Positions 23,939 to 32,359 of a stretch of 64,000 bases of DNA are shown here, in pieces (position 1 is the first letter of the stretch; every line of letters begins with the position of its first letter). The notes beneath the pieces are model-generated. The model was not told where the DNA came from. It made no database searches and saw only the letters and a program-made list of their open reading frames with translations. The stretch comes from Shewanella piezotolerans WP3. GTDB taxonomy: Bacteria; Pseudomonadota; Gammaproteobacteria; Enterobacterales; Shewanellaceae. The position numbers and the translations under genes are program-made. The DNA lies in assembly GCF_000014885.1 (NCBI RefSeq), contig NC_011566.1:2271001-2335000 (forward strand). The letters are read 5' to 3'.

Positions 23939-23944
23939 TAAACC

Positions 23945-24118
23945 ATGGCTAAATCTAAAGGTAATCGTGAGAAGATCAAGCTAGTATCTAGCGCTAAAAC
24001 TGGTCACTTCTACACGACTGAAAAGAACAAGCGTAACATGCCTGAAAAGATGGAAATCAAGAAATTTGATCCTGTTATCCGTCAGCACGTTATGTACAAA
24101 GAAGCTAAAATCAAGTAA
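23945..24118 (+). CDS. rpmG: 50S ribosomal protein L33
   Basis: 57 aa ([20 protein letters not shown] at the start, ending MYKEAKIK). Co-transcribed with rpmB. This version has no zinc-binding cysteines, so it is the C-minus type found when zinc-free L33 is used. Confidence 0.97.
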
Positions 24119-24140
24119 ATACTTGTTTAAAGCATCTTCA

Positions 24141-24169
24141 AAAACCTCTATTTATAGAGGTTTTTTTTT
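24141..24169 (+). terminator. Terminator after rpmBG
   Basis: CCTCTA-TTTA-TAGAGG (24145-24160) extended by AAAA/TTTT pairing and a nine-T run to 24169. Confidence 0.9.
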
Positions 24170-24554
24170 GCCTTAAATTTACCACCCACTAAACACTCGC
24201 TGAACGATTAAACCTTGAACCTAGTGAATATCACTTCTGCTATTGGCCTAATAGCCATTTCTTATCCTAATTTTCATCCCACCACTTGAATTAAGAGCAT
24301 CAGTGATTTCAAAATTTACGAGATTGCTCAATCTCACTACTTTTATAATGCAGTTAGCAACAACTATTCACTTGTGCATATAGGTGGTTTTACATCTAAT
24401 CTTTTAAGTTTAATGGGTTTGGCTCGATATTTGTTAATAGCAATAGTGATAATAAATGCTTTTTAATTGCATTAAAATGCAATATCATAATGGTTTATTA
24501 TCAAAAAACCAGATTGTTGCGACTGTCTATTTAGACTTATAAGGTGGATTTAGC
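24170..24554 (+). promoter_or_regulatory. argA upstream region with ArgR-box-like palindrome
   Basis: 385 bp without a gene. The main signal is ATTGCATTAAAATGCAAT at 24466-24483, an 18-bp palindrome interrupted only at the centre. It matches the ARG-box consensus TGAAT-N4-ATTCA at 12 of 14 positions with symmetric changes, so it is a likely ArgR operator overlapping the argA promoter. The rest (24170-24440) is AT-rich with nothing I can name. Confidence 0.6.
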
Positions 24555-25874
24555 GTGCGTACTACAGAACTCGTCGATGGTTTTCGTCATTCAGCTTCCT
24601 ATGTTAACGCTCACAGAGGTAAAACCTTTGTGGTTATGCTTGGTGGTGAAGCGCTTGCTCAGCCGCAGTTTAAAGCCATTATTAACGATATTGCCTTGTT
24701 GCATAGTCTAGGAATTAAAATTGTCCTAGTGCACGGTGCGCGTCCGCAGATTGATGATGCGTTGGCACAACAAAGCTTAACCCCTGAATATTACAATGGT
24801 GTGAGAATTACCGAAGAAGAAACCTTTAAAGTCATTAAGCAAGTTGTAGGCGCATTGCAACTCGATATTACAGCGCGATTGTCGATGAGTTTGAGCAACA
24901 CGCCTATGCAAGGGGCACAAATCAATGTGGTTAGCGGTAACTTTATTATTGCACAGCCGTTGGGGGTAGAAGATGGAGTTGATTACAGTCTCAGTGGCAG
25001 AGTAAGGCGTATAGATAGCCAAGGCTTAAAGCGTCAACTGGATAATGGTGGCATTGTATTGTTAGGCCCTGTGGCTGCATCAGTGACGGGTGAAAGCTTT
25101 AACCTAACGGCTGAAGAGGTTGCAACCCAAATTGCGGTAAAACTCAAGGCCGATAAGATGATTGGCTTTAGCGCCCATAATAGGATTATGGATGAGGCTG
25201 GCGAAGTGCTTGCAGAGCTGATGCCTACAGATGCGCAAGCTATTCTTAATAATTTACCTGAACAAGCGCCACTTTGTTTAAGTACTAAAGCATTCTTGCA
25301 AGCCAGTATAGATGCTTGTAGAAATGGCGTTAGTCGATGTCACTTTGTTAGCTATCTAGATGATGGAGCTCTACTGCAAGAGCTTTTCTCCCGTGATGGT
25401 ATCGGCACCCAAATTGTGACAGAAAGTGCCGAACGTCTGCGTCGTGCTTCTATTCGGGATATCGGTGGCATACTCGATCTTATCCGTCCTCTGGAGGAAA
25501 AAGGCATTCTGGTGCGCCGTTCAAGAGAGCAGCTAGAGGTCGAAATTGAGCAGTTTATGTTGATCGAGCGTGACAGTTTAGTGATTGGCTGCGCGGCATT
25601 TTATCCGTTTGAAGAGGATAATGCTGGTGAGTTTGCCTGTTTGGTGGTTCACCCAGAATATCGAGATGCCGATAGGGGCAGTTTACTGCTGCAAAATATT
25701 ATTAGCCAAGCGCGGGTGAGAGGCTACTCAAGACTATTTGCGCTGACGACACGCAGTATTCACTGGTTCTTAGAGCATGGTTTTAATATCGTTGAAGTTG
25801 ATGAGTTACCAGGAAAGAAGAAACAGCTCTACAATTATCAGCGCAAATCAAAGATTTTAGCGTTGGATCTGTAA
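24555..25874 (+). CDS. argA: N-acetylglutamate synthase
   Basis: 439 aa, GTG start at 24555 with AAGGTGG upstream. First enzyme of arginine synthesis: acetylates glutamate with acetyl-CoA. N-terminal amino-acid kinase-like domain (about 18-285; VVMLGGEAL, LVHGARPQID) binds feedback arginine; C-terminal GNAT domain (about 295-432) has CLVVHPEYRDADRGSLLL. Typical classical ArgA. Probably repressed by ArgR through the palindrome at 24466-24483. Confidence 0.95.
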   Translation: MRTTELVDGFRHSASYVNAHRGKTFVVMLGGEALAQPQFKAIINDIALLHSLGIKIVLVHGARPQIDDALAQQSLTPEYYNGVRITEEETFKVIKQVVGALQLDITARLSMSLSNTPMQGAQINVVSGNFIIAQPLGVEDGVDYSLSGRVRRIDSQGLKRQLDNGGIVLLGPVAASVTGESFNLTAEEVATQIAVKLKADKMIGFSAHNRIMDEAGEVLAELMPTDAQAILNNLPEQAPLCLSTKAFLQASIDACRNGVSRCHFVSYLDDGALLQELFSRDGIGTQIVTESAERLRRASIRDIGGILDLIRPLEEKGILVRRSREQLEVEIEQFMLIERDSLVIGCAAFYPFEEDNAGEFACLVVHPEYRDADRGSLLLQNIISQARVRGYSRLFALTTRSIHWFLEHGFNIVEVDELPGKKKQLYNYQRKSKILALDL

Positions 25875-25952
25875 ACGAGTCCCCAAAATCCTATCTTGAC
25901 ATAATATGTCGTCTGGTCAAAGATTAGCTTATCTCATTGACAGGATCAGACG

Positions 25953-26471
25953 ATGACTCAAATTTTTGCACTTACTCCCCTAGGCGTAACAGGTACGTTG
26001 AGCTTTATTGCCTTACTCATTGGCTTAATTGGAATAGGGATTTATATTTATTACAAAGCGCTGCCGCAAACCAGTAAGGTGGTTATTGCTGCAGTATTAC
26101 TGCCGATGGTCATAGCATTCAGCTGGATGTTCTATAAAGTTAATGATGCAAAACTGATTGTGACGGCGGATTTGATTACTATCGATGTACCATTTTATCA
26201 GTTTAGCCTACCGATAGAAGAGGTAGATTTAGTGGGAGTGCGCCAATTAAATTGGTCAGCAGAAACTGATACTGAATTTAAACCTGATCTTCGGGTTAAT
26301 GGTGTGGGTATGCCTGGATTTCAATTAGGCTGGTTCAGTTTAGGCGGTCACTCGAAAGCTTTTGTTGCGGTTACTGAAACTGATAATGTGGTGCTGATCC
26401 CGACAGTCCAAGGTTATCCGATACTATTGAGCCTTGAGCAACCAGAGGCACTGTTAAGTCACTTTAAGTAA
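25953..26471 (+). CDS. Membrane protein with C-terminal PH-like domain
   Basis: 172 aa. Two transmembrane helices (about 15-35 and 42-60) followed by a soluble part (about 67-172) with alternating strands (AKLIVTADLITIDVPFYQFSLPIEEVDLVGVRQL, read as two pieces of a beta-rich fold) resembling bacterial PH domains. Function unknown. Has its own terminator. Conserved-hypothetical type; confidence is for the gene, not a function. Confidence 0.75.
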   Translation: MTQIFALTPLGVTGTLSFIALLIGLIGIGIYIYYKALPQTSKVVIAAVLLPMVIAFSWMFYKVNDAKLIVTADLITIDVPFYQFSLPIEEVDLVGVRQLNWSAETDTEFKPDLRVNGVGMPGFQLGWFSLGGHSKAFVAVTETDNVVLIPTVQGYPILLSLEQPEALLSHFK

Positions 26472-26500
26472 TAGCGACATAGAGTTTAAGCTCAATAATA

Positions 26501-26529
26501 AAAAGCGAACCGACTAGGCTCGCTTTTTT
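26501..26529 (+). terminator. Bidirectional terminator between the PH-like gene and rarD
   Basis: AAAAGCGA (26501-26508) pairs with TCGCTTTT (26520-26527), with an inner CC/GG pair and further Ts; A-tract on the left and T-tract on the right serve both convergent genes. Confidence 0.85.
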
Positions 26530-26542
26530 GCATGTTAAAGGG

Positions 26543-27430
26543 TTACTTTTTCTGTTTGCGCTTATAAAACATATCAGCGGTAAACAGTGCTAATGCTGCC
26601 CAAATAAAGCCAAAAGTAATGCCTTTTTCCATATCGAAAGGTTCATTAAACAAGCTTATAGCAAGAATGAACATGATACTGGGGCCGATATACTGGAAAA
26701 AGCCCAACATAGTAAATGGGATCCGTACTGCTGCAGCGGCAAAACACAGCAACGGCACAGTGGTGATGACGCCTGCTGCGAGTAACAATCCGTTTAGATG
26801 TATATCGTTACTCATAAGGTGCGTCAGCGAGTCACCCATATTGCTAAGTAGGTAGAATAACGCGACAGGCATTAAGATAGCGGTTTCTACTAATAGGCCG
26901 GTTTTCGCATCAATGTTGACCTTTTTTCGCAATAAGCCATAACAGGCAAATGATCCCGCCAAACCCAGCGATACTAGTGGTATTGAGCCGAATGAAATAA
27001 GCTGAATTGACACCCCAATAGCTGCTAAAGATACAGCTGCCCATTGTAGTTTACGCAGGCGCTCCCCCAGAAACAGCATGGCTAAGAACACATTAACCAA
27101 TGGGTTGATGAAATAACCTAGGCTGGCATCTAACATATGATCGTTATTGACTGCCCAGATGAATAACAGCCAGTTAGCGGCGATTAAACAGGAGGTGACA
27201 CAAAGTACTGCCAGTTGTTTAGGCTTTTTAAGTAACTGCCTGGCACGACCAAATCCACCGAAAAAGCTCATCAGCAATCCCATAAAAAGGAACGACCAAA
27301 GTACGCGGTGCAGTAAAATCTCAGCGGCAGATACATCTGTCAATAATTTAAAGTACAGCGGCGCAAAGCCCCACAGCGTATAAGCGCAAATGGCAAATGC
27401 TATGCCTTTGCGATGTTCAGTATCTTGCAT
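26543..27430 (-). CDS. rarD: RarD-type EamA-family permease
   Basis: 295 aa, ten predicted membrane helices. N-terminus KGIAFAICAYTLWGFAPLYFKLL and HRVLWSF are characteristic of RarD. Drug/metabolite transporter superfamily; substrate unknown. It lies beside yigI and recQ, as rarD does in E. coli. Confidence 0.9.
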   Translation of the reverse strand: MQDTEHRKGIAFAICAYTLWGFAPLYFKLLTDVSAAEILLHRVLWSFLFMGLLMSFFGGFGRARQLLKKPKQLAVLCVTSCLIAANWLLFIWAVNNDHMLDASLGYFINPLVNVFLAMLFLGERLRKLQWAAVSLAAIGVSIQLISFGSIPLVSLGLAGSFACYGLLRKKVNIDAKTGLLVETAILMPVALFYLLSNMGDSLTHLMSNDIHLNGLLLAAGVITTVPLLCFAAAAVRIPFTMLGFFQYIGPSIMFILAISLFNEPFDMEKGITFGFIWAALALFTADMFYKRKQKK

Positions 27431-27625
27431 TGAAATGTACTAAGAAGAGGAAGTAAGCGCTGATTGTAATCCTGCCTAAGCCTAGACTCAAGCTAACCGC
27501 GCCGTTTATCTTCTCTGGCGGCCATGACGTTTAGTCAATAAACCGTGCCAGTTATCATTAAGTTTGAGATCACAGGGTGTTTAAAACGCCGCAAAAGGGC
27601 GACGTCCTAGTGGCTATAATTAGCA

Positions 27626-28090
27626 TCAACCCACCATATAAGTCCCTGTGCCGAAAGCAATATGGTCTCCTTTTTCATTGTGAAGCTCCATTCTAGAAAC
27701 AGACACTCGATTTCCGGCGCGGATCACCGTACCCGTACCTGTAAATATTTCACCACGGCCAGGGCGTAAGTAATCAATTCTAAGGTCAATAGTGCCTAAT
27801 GTCTGAATGCGTTTTTCTAGTTCCTCAAGACTCCAATCGTCACGACTGGCGACTAAGCCTGAAAAAGCAGTGAGGCCACCAACGACATCTAAAACGGTGG
27901 CGGTCATGCCTCCATGCAATATTTGCTGATGAATATTACCAATTAATTCAGGCTTCATTTTTACGACAACTTCTACACCGTCCACATCATAACGCTTGAT
28001 ATCCATCCCAAGTAAGTTATGAAAAGGCACATGCTTGTCAAAAACCTCTGCAACTCTGCGTAATGTTTCTTGCTGAATAATATTGCTCAT
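27626..28090 (-). CDS. yigI: YigI-family thioesterase
   Basis: 154-aa hotdog-fold protein. The NIHQQILHGGMTATVLDVVGG motif (first part HGGMTATVLD) is the acyl-CoA thioesterase active-site loop of the PaaI/YigI group. E. coli YigI is a medium/long-chain acyl-CoA thioesterase. Divergent from recQ, followed by rarD on the same strand. Confidence 0.87.
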   Translation of the reverse strand: MSNIIQQETLRRVAEVFDKHVPFHNLLGMDIKRYDVDGVEVVVKMKPELIGNIHQQILHGGMTATVLDVVGGLTAFSGLVASRDDWSLEELEKRIQTLGTIDLRIDYLRPGRGEIFTGTGTVIRAGNRVSVSRMELHNEKGDHIAFGTGTYMVG

Positions 28091-28263
28091 ACGGCTCCCT
28101 GCGCGTTCCTTGTCAGATCAATTGCTTAGTATTAGAGCATTTAATCTATCGCTAATGGAGCCTGTGTTGCAAGTTTAAATTTTGGTCGATAAATCGTTTG
28201 AAGAGAGACAAGAGAGGTTCGCTCGATTAGAATGGTCGGCCTTATGATTAACACAGGTTCACT

Positions 28264-30087
28264 ATGGATCAGGCGGCACTAGAACATCCGGTCGATCAAT
28301 TATCAGCAAGCCTTCAGTCGGTATTTGGTTATCGCACGTTTAGGGATGGTCAGCGTGAAGTAATCGAACAGATCTGTGCTGGCCAAGATTGCTTGGTGAT
28401 CATGCCGACCGGCGGTGGTAAAAGCCTATGTTACCAGTTACCCGCGCTGCAGTTACCAGGCTTAACGGTTGTGGTTTCACCGCTGATCTCGCTAATGAAA
28501 GATCAGGTCGATAGTCTTATTCAGACGGGTGTCTCAGCCGCTTACCTTAACTCTTCTCAACCAAGAGAAGAAAGCCTAAAAATTTTGCAGCAGATGCGCT
28601 ATGGCGAACTAAAGTTGCTGTACGTATCGCCAGAAAGGTTGTTGCAAGCCAGCTTTATCGATCGTTTACACGAGTTGAATATCTCGCTATTTGCCATTGA
28701 TGAAGCGCACTGTATTTCACAGTGGGGTCATGATTTTAGACCCGAATATGCTGCGCTTGGGCGTTTACGTCAGCAATTTCCTCTGGTGCCGATTATGGCG
28801 TTAACAGCAACGGCGGATAATGCGACGCGCGTCGATATCTGCGAGCGGTTAACCATTGAACCATTTTCGCTACTAACCAGCTTCGATAGACCTAATATTC
28901 GCTATACTGTCGCTGAAAAGCTAAATGCTGCAAATCAGTTGCGACAGTTTATTGATGCGCAAAATGGTAATAGCGGTATTGTTTATTGCAGTAGTCGTCG
29001 CCGGGTTGATGAGGTTGCTGAACGTCTGCGTATGCAAGGGCATCAAGCTGAGGCGTACCATGCAGGTAAAACCCAAGAAGAGCGGGCAGATGTTCAAGAC
29101 CGGTTCTTAAAAGATCAACTCGATATTGTAGTGGCCACGGTCGCTTTTGGTATGGGGATCAATAAATCAAATGTGCGTTATGTGGTGCACTATGATATCC
29201 CAAAAAGTGTTGAAGCCTACTACCAAGAAACTGGGCGAGCAGGCCGTGATGGTTTGGACTCTGAAGCTTTGATGTTGTTTGACCCTGCTGACATTGGCAG
29301 AGTCAGGCACCTTATTGAACAATCAGAGCCAGGGCCACAGCAGCAAGTTGAGTTCCATAAACTCAACACCATGGCTGCATTTGCTGAGGCGCAAACCTGC
29401 CGCCGCCAAGTGTTGCTGCACTATTTTGACGAAAGTGCGCTAGAACCATGCGGTAACTGTGACATCTGTTTAGACCCGCCTAAGAAATATAATGGCATTC
29501 AAGATGCGCAAAAGGTGCTGTCGTGTATCTACCGGCTTGGACAGCGCTTTGGTGTTAACCACCTCATTGAGGTGCTACGAGGTTCAAAAGCCGCCACGGT
29601 AATGGATAGAGGCCATAATAAGCTTTCAACTTGGGGCATTGGCAAAGAGAAAAGTCATGAGCATTGGTTGAGTGTGATTAGGCAGCTTATTCATCTTGGG
29701 CTCGCTAATCAGGACATTACTCGAGGTTCATCGGTCACGCTTAATCCATCTGCACGAACGGTGTTAAAAGGCGAGGTGGAATTGCTGCTTGCAGAGCCAA
29801 GAATCGTGATTCAATCCACCAAGCGTCGTGGTCATAATCCGAAAGCCCCATTAAACTACGATCGTAAACTTTTTGCTCGATTGAAGTTATTAAGGCGCAA
29901 ACTAGCTGAAGAGTTAGATGTACCACCCTATTTGGTATTCAACGATGCAACCTTGGCTGAAATGGCTGCAATATTACCAACAAGCCCTGGTGAATTATTG
30001 GCTGTAAATGGAGTTGGTGAACGTAAGTTGGAGCGTTTTGGCGGTGAATTTTTAGATGAAATTGAAAATTACTTAGCGGAAGGTTAA
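28264..30087 (+). CDS. recQ: ATP-dependent DNA helicase RecQ
   Basis: 607 aa, the bacterial RecQ length. Walker A MPTGGGKSLCYQ (about 47-58), DEAH box IDEAHCISQWGHDFRPEY, motif VI YYQETGRAGRDG, the zinc-binding cysteines (CRRQVLLHYF, CGNCDICL), RQC winged helix (about 410-510) and C-terminal HRDC (about 530-605). Unwinds DNA 3'-5' in RecF-pathway repair. Intact. Confidence 0.97.
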   Translation: MDQAALEHPVDQLSASLQSVFGYRTFRDGQREVIEQICAGQDCLVIMPTGGGKSLCYQLPALQLPGLTVVVSPLISLMKDQVDSLIQTGVSAAYLNSSQPREESLKILQQMRYGELKLLYVSPERLLQASFIDRLHELNISLFAIDEAHCISQWGHDFRPEYAALGRLRQQFPLVPIMALTATADNATRVDICERLTIEPFSLLTSFDRPNIRYTVAEKLNAANQLRQFIDAQNGNSGIVYCSSRRRVDEVAERLRMQGHQAEAYHAGKTQEERADVQDRFLKDQLDIVVATVAFGMGINKSNVRYVVHYDIPKSVEAYYQETGRAGRDGLDSEALMLFDPADIGRVRHLIEQSEPGPQQQVEFHKLNTMAAFAEAQTCRRQVLLHYFDESALEPCGNCDICLDPPKKYNGIQDAQKVLSCIYRLGQRFGVNHLIEVLRGSKAATVMDRGHNKLSTWGIGKEKSHEHWLSVIRQLIHLGLANQDITRGSSVTLNPSARTVLKGEVELLLAEPRIVIQSTKRRGHNPKAPLNYDRKLFARLKLLRRKLAEELDVPPYLVFNDATLAEMAAILPTSPGELLAVNGVGERKLERFGGEFLDEIENYLAEG

Positions 30088-30094
30088 CAAAAAA

Positions 30095-31843
30095 TCAGTT
30101 AACTTTTAGCTTCCTCAACTGGCTGATATTGGCTCGCTTGATCATTGACTCTAAATTATCAAACTGCTGCATACAGGCTAGACCAATATTCACTTTGGAA
30201 CCTTCTTGCCAAACTTGAATAGTACTTGCCAATTGATCAATGACGTTTATTGCACCTTGCTCAGAGGTGTGCGGCAACATAATTACGATCTGCTGATCAT
30301 TTTGCTGTAAAAGCACATCCTGTTCTCTGAGCTTAGTTTTTAACTGCTCTATCACTATTGGCACGTCAGTTTTAAAAATGTGGTTAGGGTTGAATACTAA
30401 TAATGACAACGGATAACCCGCCTGCTTGCTTATGTTTAACAGATCTTCAAATGACTTCTTTTTATCAACTTTAGTATCAAGATTGAGGACTATTTGCTCG
30501 GGCTGTGTTGGTTTTGGTGCTTTCTTTTGATGCCAAGTGATGAATATGATTAGGCTGATGATCATTAGAGCGATAGGGAAAAGTGAACTGGGAATAATGC
30601 TGTTTACTGTTGTTGCTGTAATGAGGGAGTGATTAGGAGCGGCTATTTGCTCTTCACGACTTAACCCCGATTTGAGTTGCGATAACCAAATGTTTTTAAT
30701 TGATAGCGTTTCGCTTTCTAGTGCCTCTAACTGTTTGAGCTGGTATTGATAAGCCAGTGAAAACTTTCCCTGTTTAGCAAAATACTCTGCCAAGGTGGCA
30801 TAGCTATGTTTTAAATCAGAGTAGCGTGCTTTCTCTTTCGCCAACGAAATAGCCTGTTCCATTAATGTGAGGCCAGCTGCTTCACGGTACTGCTTCAGTT
30901 TGATCCGAGCATTGAGAGATAATGCGCTAATGGTGCCAATAGAGTCAGCTTCTTTGCGAAAGGTCGCCAAACTGAGGTTAATCAGTTGTTCTGCGCTACT
31001 ATATTTACCACTATTAAAATCAATTAAAGCGATCGCATTGTAAGCAACGGCTAGCTCTAGTGGGGTGCTGAGTTCAGCAAGTGTGACTCTGGCTATTTGG
31101 GTATATTTATCTCGTAGATTCGGCTGTTGATTTTGCTGAGCAAATCGGGCCATATCAAGTGCGATAAAAAGCTTCACTTTACCTAGTGTTGTGGGTTCAT
31201 CAAGTGCCTTTTTAAGGTAAGTCTCGGCTTCTTTTTGTTCATCAATATCGGATAACTGCTTAGCCATAGAGGTATATAAATAACCTTTCGGGGGCCAAGT
31301 CCAGCGTTGATCTTGCAAAGTGATCTCGGGGTAAATATCCAGAGCAAGTCTTATGTCTTCTATCGCAGCATTATTGTGTTTTACATCGGCATTGAGCTTG
31401 CTTCTGAGCCAAAGGCCACCGATGAGTGCCTGCGGTTGTTTTAGTTTGCGCGATAGCGAAATGGAAGAGTATAAAAGCGGTAGTGCTTGCTGGTAGTCGC
31501 CAAAACTTGCATAAGCTTGTGCCATACAGTTTAGAAAATAGGGCCTCGCATGCTCAAGCGCTAATTGCTTTGCTTTGGCATCATTTAAGCGAGCCAGATT
31601 AATGGCGGCAGCGTTTTCACCTAGTTGGATATAGGACTCACATTTGAGTGCGTTTAAACGCATCAATAGAGTATCTGATCTCGATACACCCAAATAGTGA
31701 CGTTCAAGCGCATTGATCTCTGACAATGCTTTGCTTGGATATTGGTAGACGAGTGTATTTAACTGATCTAGTTGTTCCAACGTACTGCCAAACACTGGGG
31801 AAACCCAGAGTATTAGACAGAGTACGATGCTCCTAAAGTCCAT
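30095..31843 (-). CDS. TPR-repeat membrane protein with degenerate GGDEF domain
   Basis: 582 aa. Signal peptide at 1-19, tetratricopeptide-like repeats across about 25-385 (periplasmic), one transmembrane helix at about 425-445 (SLFPIALMIISLIIFITW), and a cytoplasmic GGDEF-like fold (about 470-580: YPLSLLVFN, QQIVIMLPHTSEQGA, KVNIGLACMQ, MIKRANISQLRKLK). The signature GGDEF is replaced by the segment LLQQNDQQIVIML, so it cannot make c-di-GMP; a signalling or structural role is more likely. Tail-to-tail with recQ (8 bp). Widespread in Shewanella in active form (family knowledge). Confidence 0.7.
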   Translation of the reverse strand: MDFRSIVLCLILWVSPVFGSTLEQLDQLNTLVYQYPSKALSEINALERHYLGVSRSDTLLMRLNALKCESYIQLGENAAAINLARLNDAKAKQLALEHARPYFLNCMAQAYASFGDYQQALPLLYSSISLSRKLKQPQALIGGLWLRSKLNADVKHNNAAIEDIRLALDIYPEITLQDQRWTWPPKGYLYTSMAKQLSDIDEQKEAETYLKKALDEPTTLGKVKLFIALDMARFAQQNQQPNLRDKYTQIARVTLAELSTPLELAVAYNAIALIDFNSGKYSSAEQLINLSLATFRKEADSIGTISALSLNARIKLKQYREAAGLTLMEQAISLAKEKARYSDLKHSYATLAEYFAKQGKFSLAYQYQLKQLEALESETLSIKNIWLSQLKSGLSREEQIAAPNHSLITATTVNSIIPSSLFPIALMIISLIIFITWHQKKAPKPTQPEQIVLNLDTKVDKKKSFEDLLNISKQAGYPLSLLVFNPNHIFKTDVPIVIEQLKTKLREQDVLLQQNDQQIVIMLPHTSEQGAINVIDQLASTIQVWQEGSKVNIGLACMQQFDNLESMIKRANISQLRKLKVN

Positions 31844-32174
31844 TTGTAGCTCCAGTAGTGACTCTATATCCGCTTTCCATTAGCAGAGTGGGGCTATTAT
31901 AACCATTTTATCTAAAAATATGCATAAAAAAGCTAAACAGTTGAGAATATTGCGACTTAACAGCATTATTAGAGATGCTGCGCAATAATATCTTTTAAAA
32001 GTCGTTTTTTGTAGAGTTAATTTTCAAGTTTGTGATTTTTGTGAGCAATGTTCAGTTTGTTAAATGCCTAAGTTGAGCAATTTAGGCTTGACATAGATGG
32101 CTGCTCGCGTTAAAAATTAACCGAAGCAGCAGAACTCGCTGACATAGTTATATAGAAAAGTTGAATAACCATTT
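31844..32174 (+). promoter_or_regulatory. leu operon promoter region
   Basis: TTGACA (32088-32093), 17-nt spacer and TAAAAA (32111-32116) give a good sigma-70 promoter. Directly before the -35 lies an inverted repeat GCCTAA (32066-32071)/TTAGGC (32082-32087), a possible regulator site. The stretch 31844-32060 is AT-rich; I see no gene in it. Confidence 0.6.
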
Positions 32175-32243
32175 ATGAAGCGTACAAGCACATTACTCAT
32201 ACTCCTCAGTCTCATTCTCGCAGTCACTGCGCGGAGGATATAG
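32175..32243 (+). CDS. leuL: leu operon leader peptide
   Basis: 22-codon ORF beginning MKRTSTLLILLSLILAV. It has six Leu codons in nine positions (TTA, then five CTC), with two Ile codons, the layout of an attenuation leader sensing charged tRNA-Leu. It lies before the hairpin at 32274-32303 and leuA, so stalling on Leu codons would favour antitermination. Confidence 0.85.
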   Translation: MKRTSTLLILLSLILAVTARRI

Positions 32244-32273
32244 TGCTACACGCTTAAGAAAGCCTGCATTTAT

Positions 32274-32303
32274 AAACCCCGCGAATAGTACGCGGGGTTT
32301 TTT
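32274..32303 (+). terminator. leu attenuator
   Basis: AAACCCCGCG (32274-32283) pairs with CGCGGGGTTT (32291-32300) over a 7-nt loop, with T6 (32298-32303). Located 30 nt after the leader peptide and 57 nt before leuA. Confidence 0.9.
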
Positions 32304-32359
32304 GTATTTAAATTGCCTGAAAGCATAACTGAACGTTTGAAGTTCAATGGAGAGAATAG

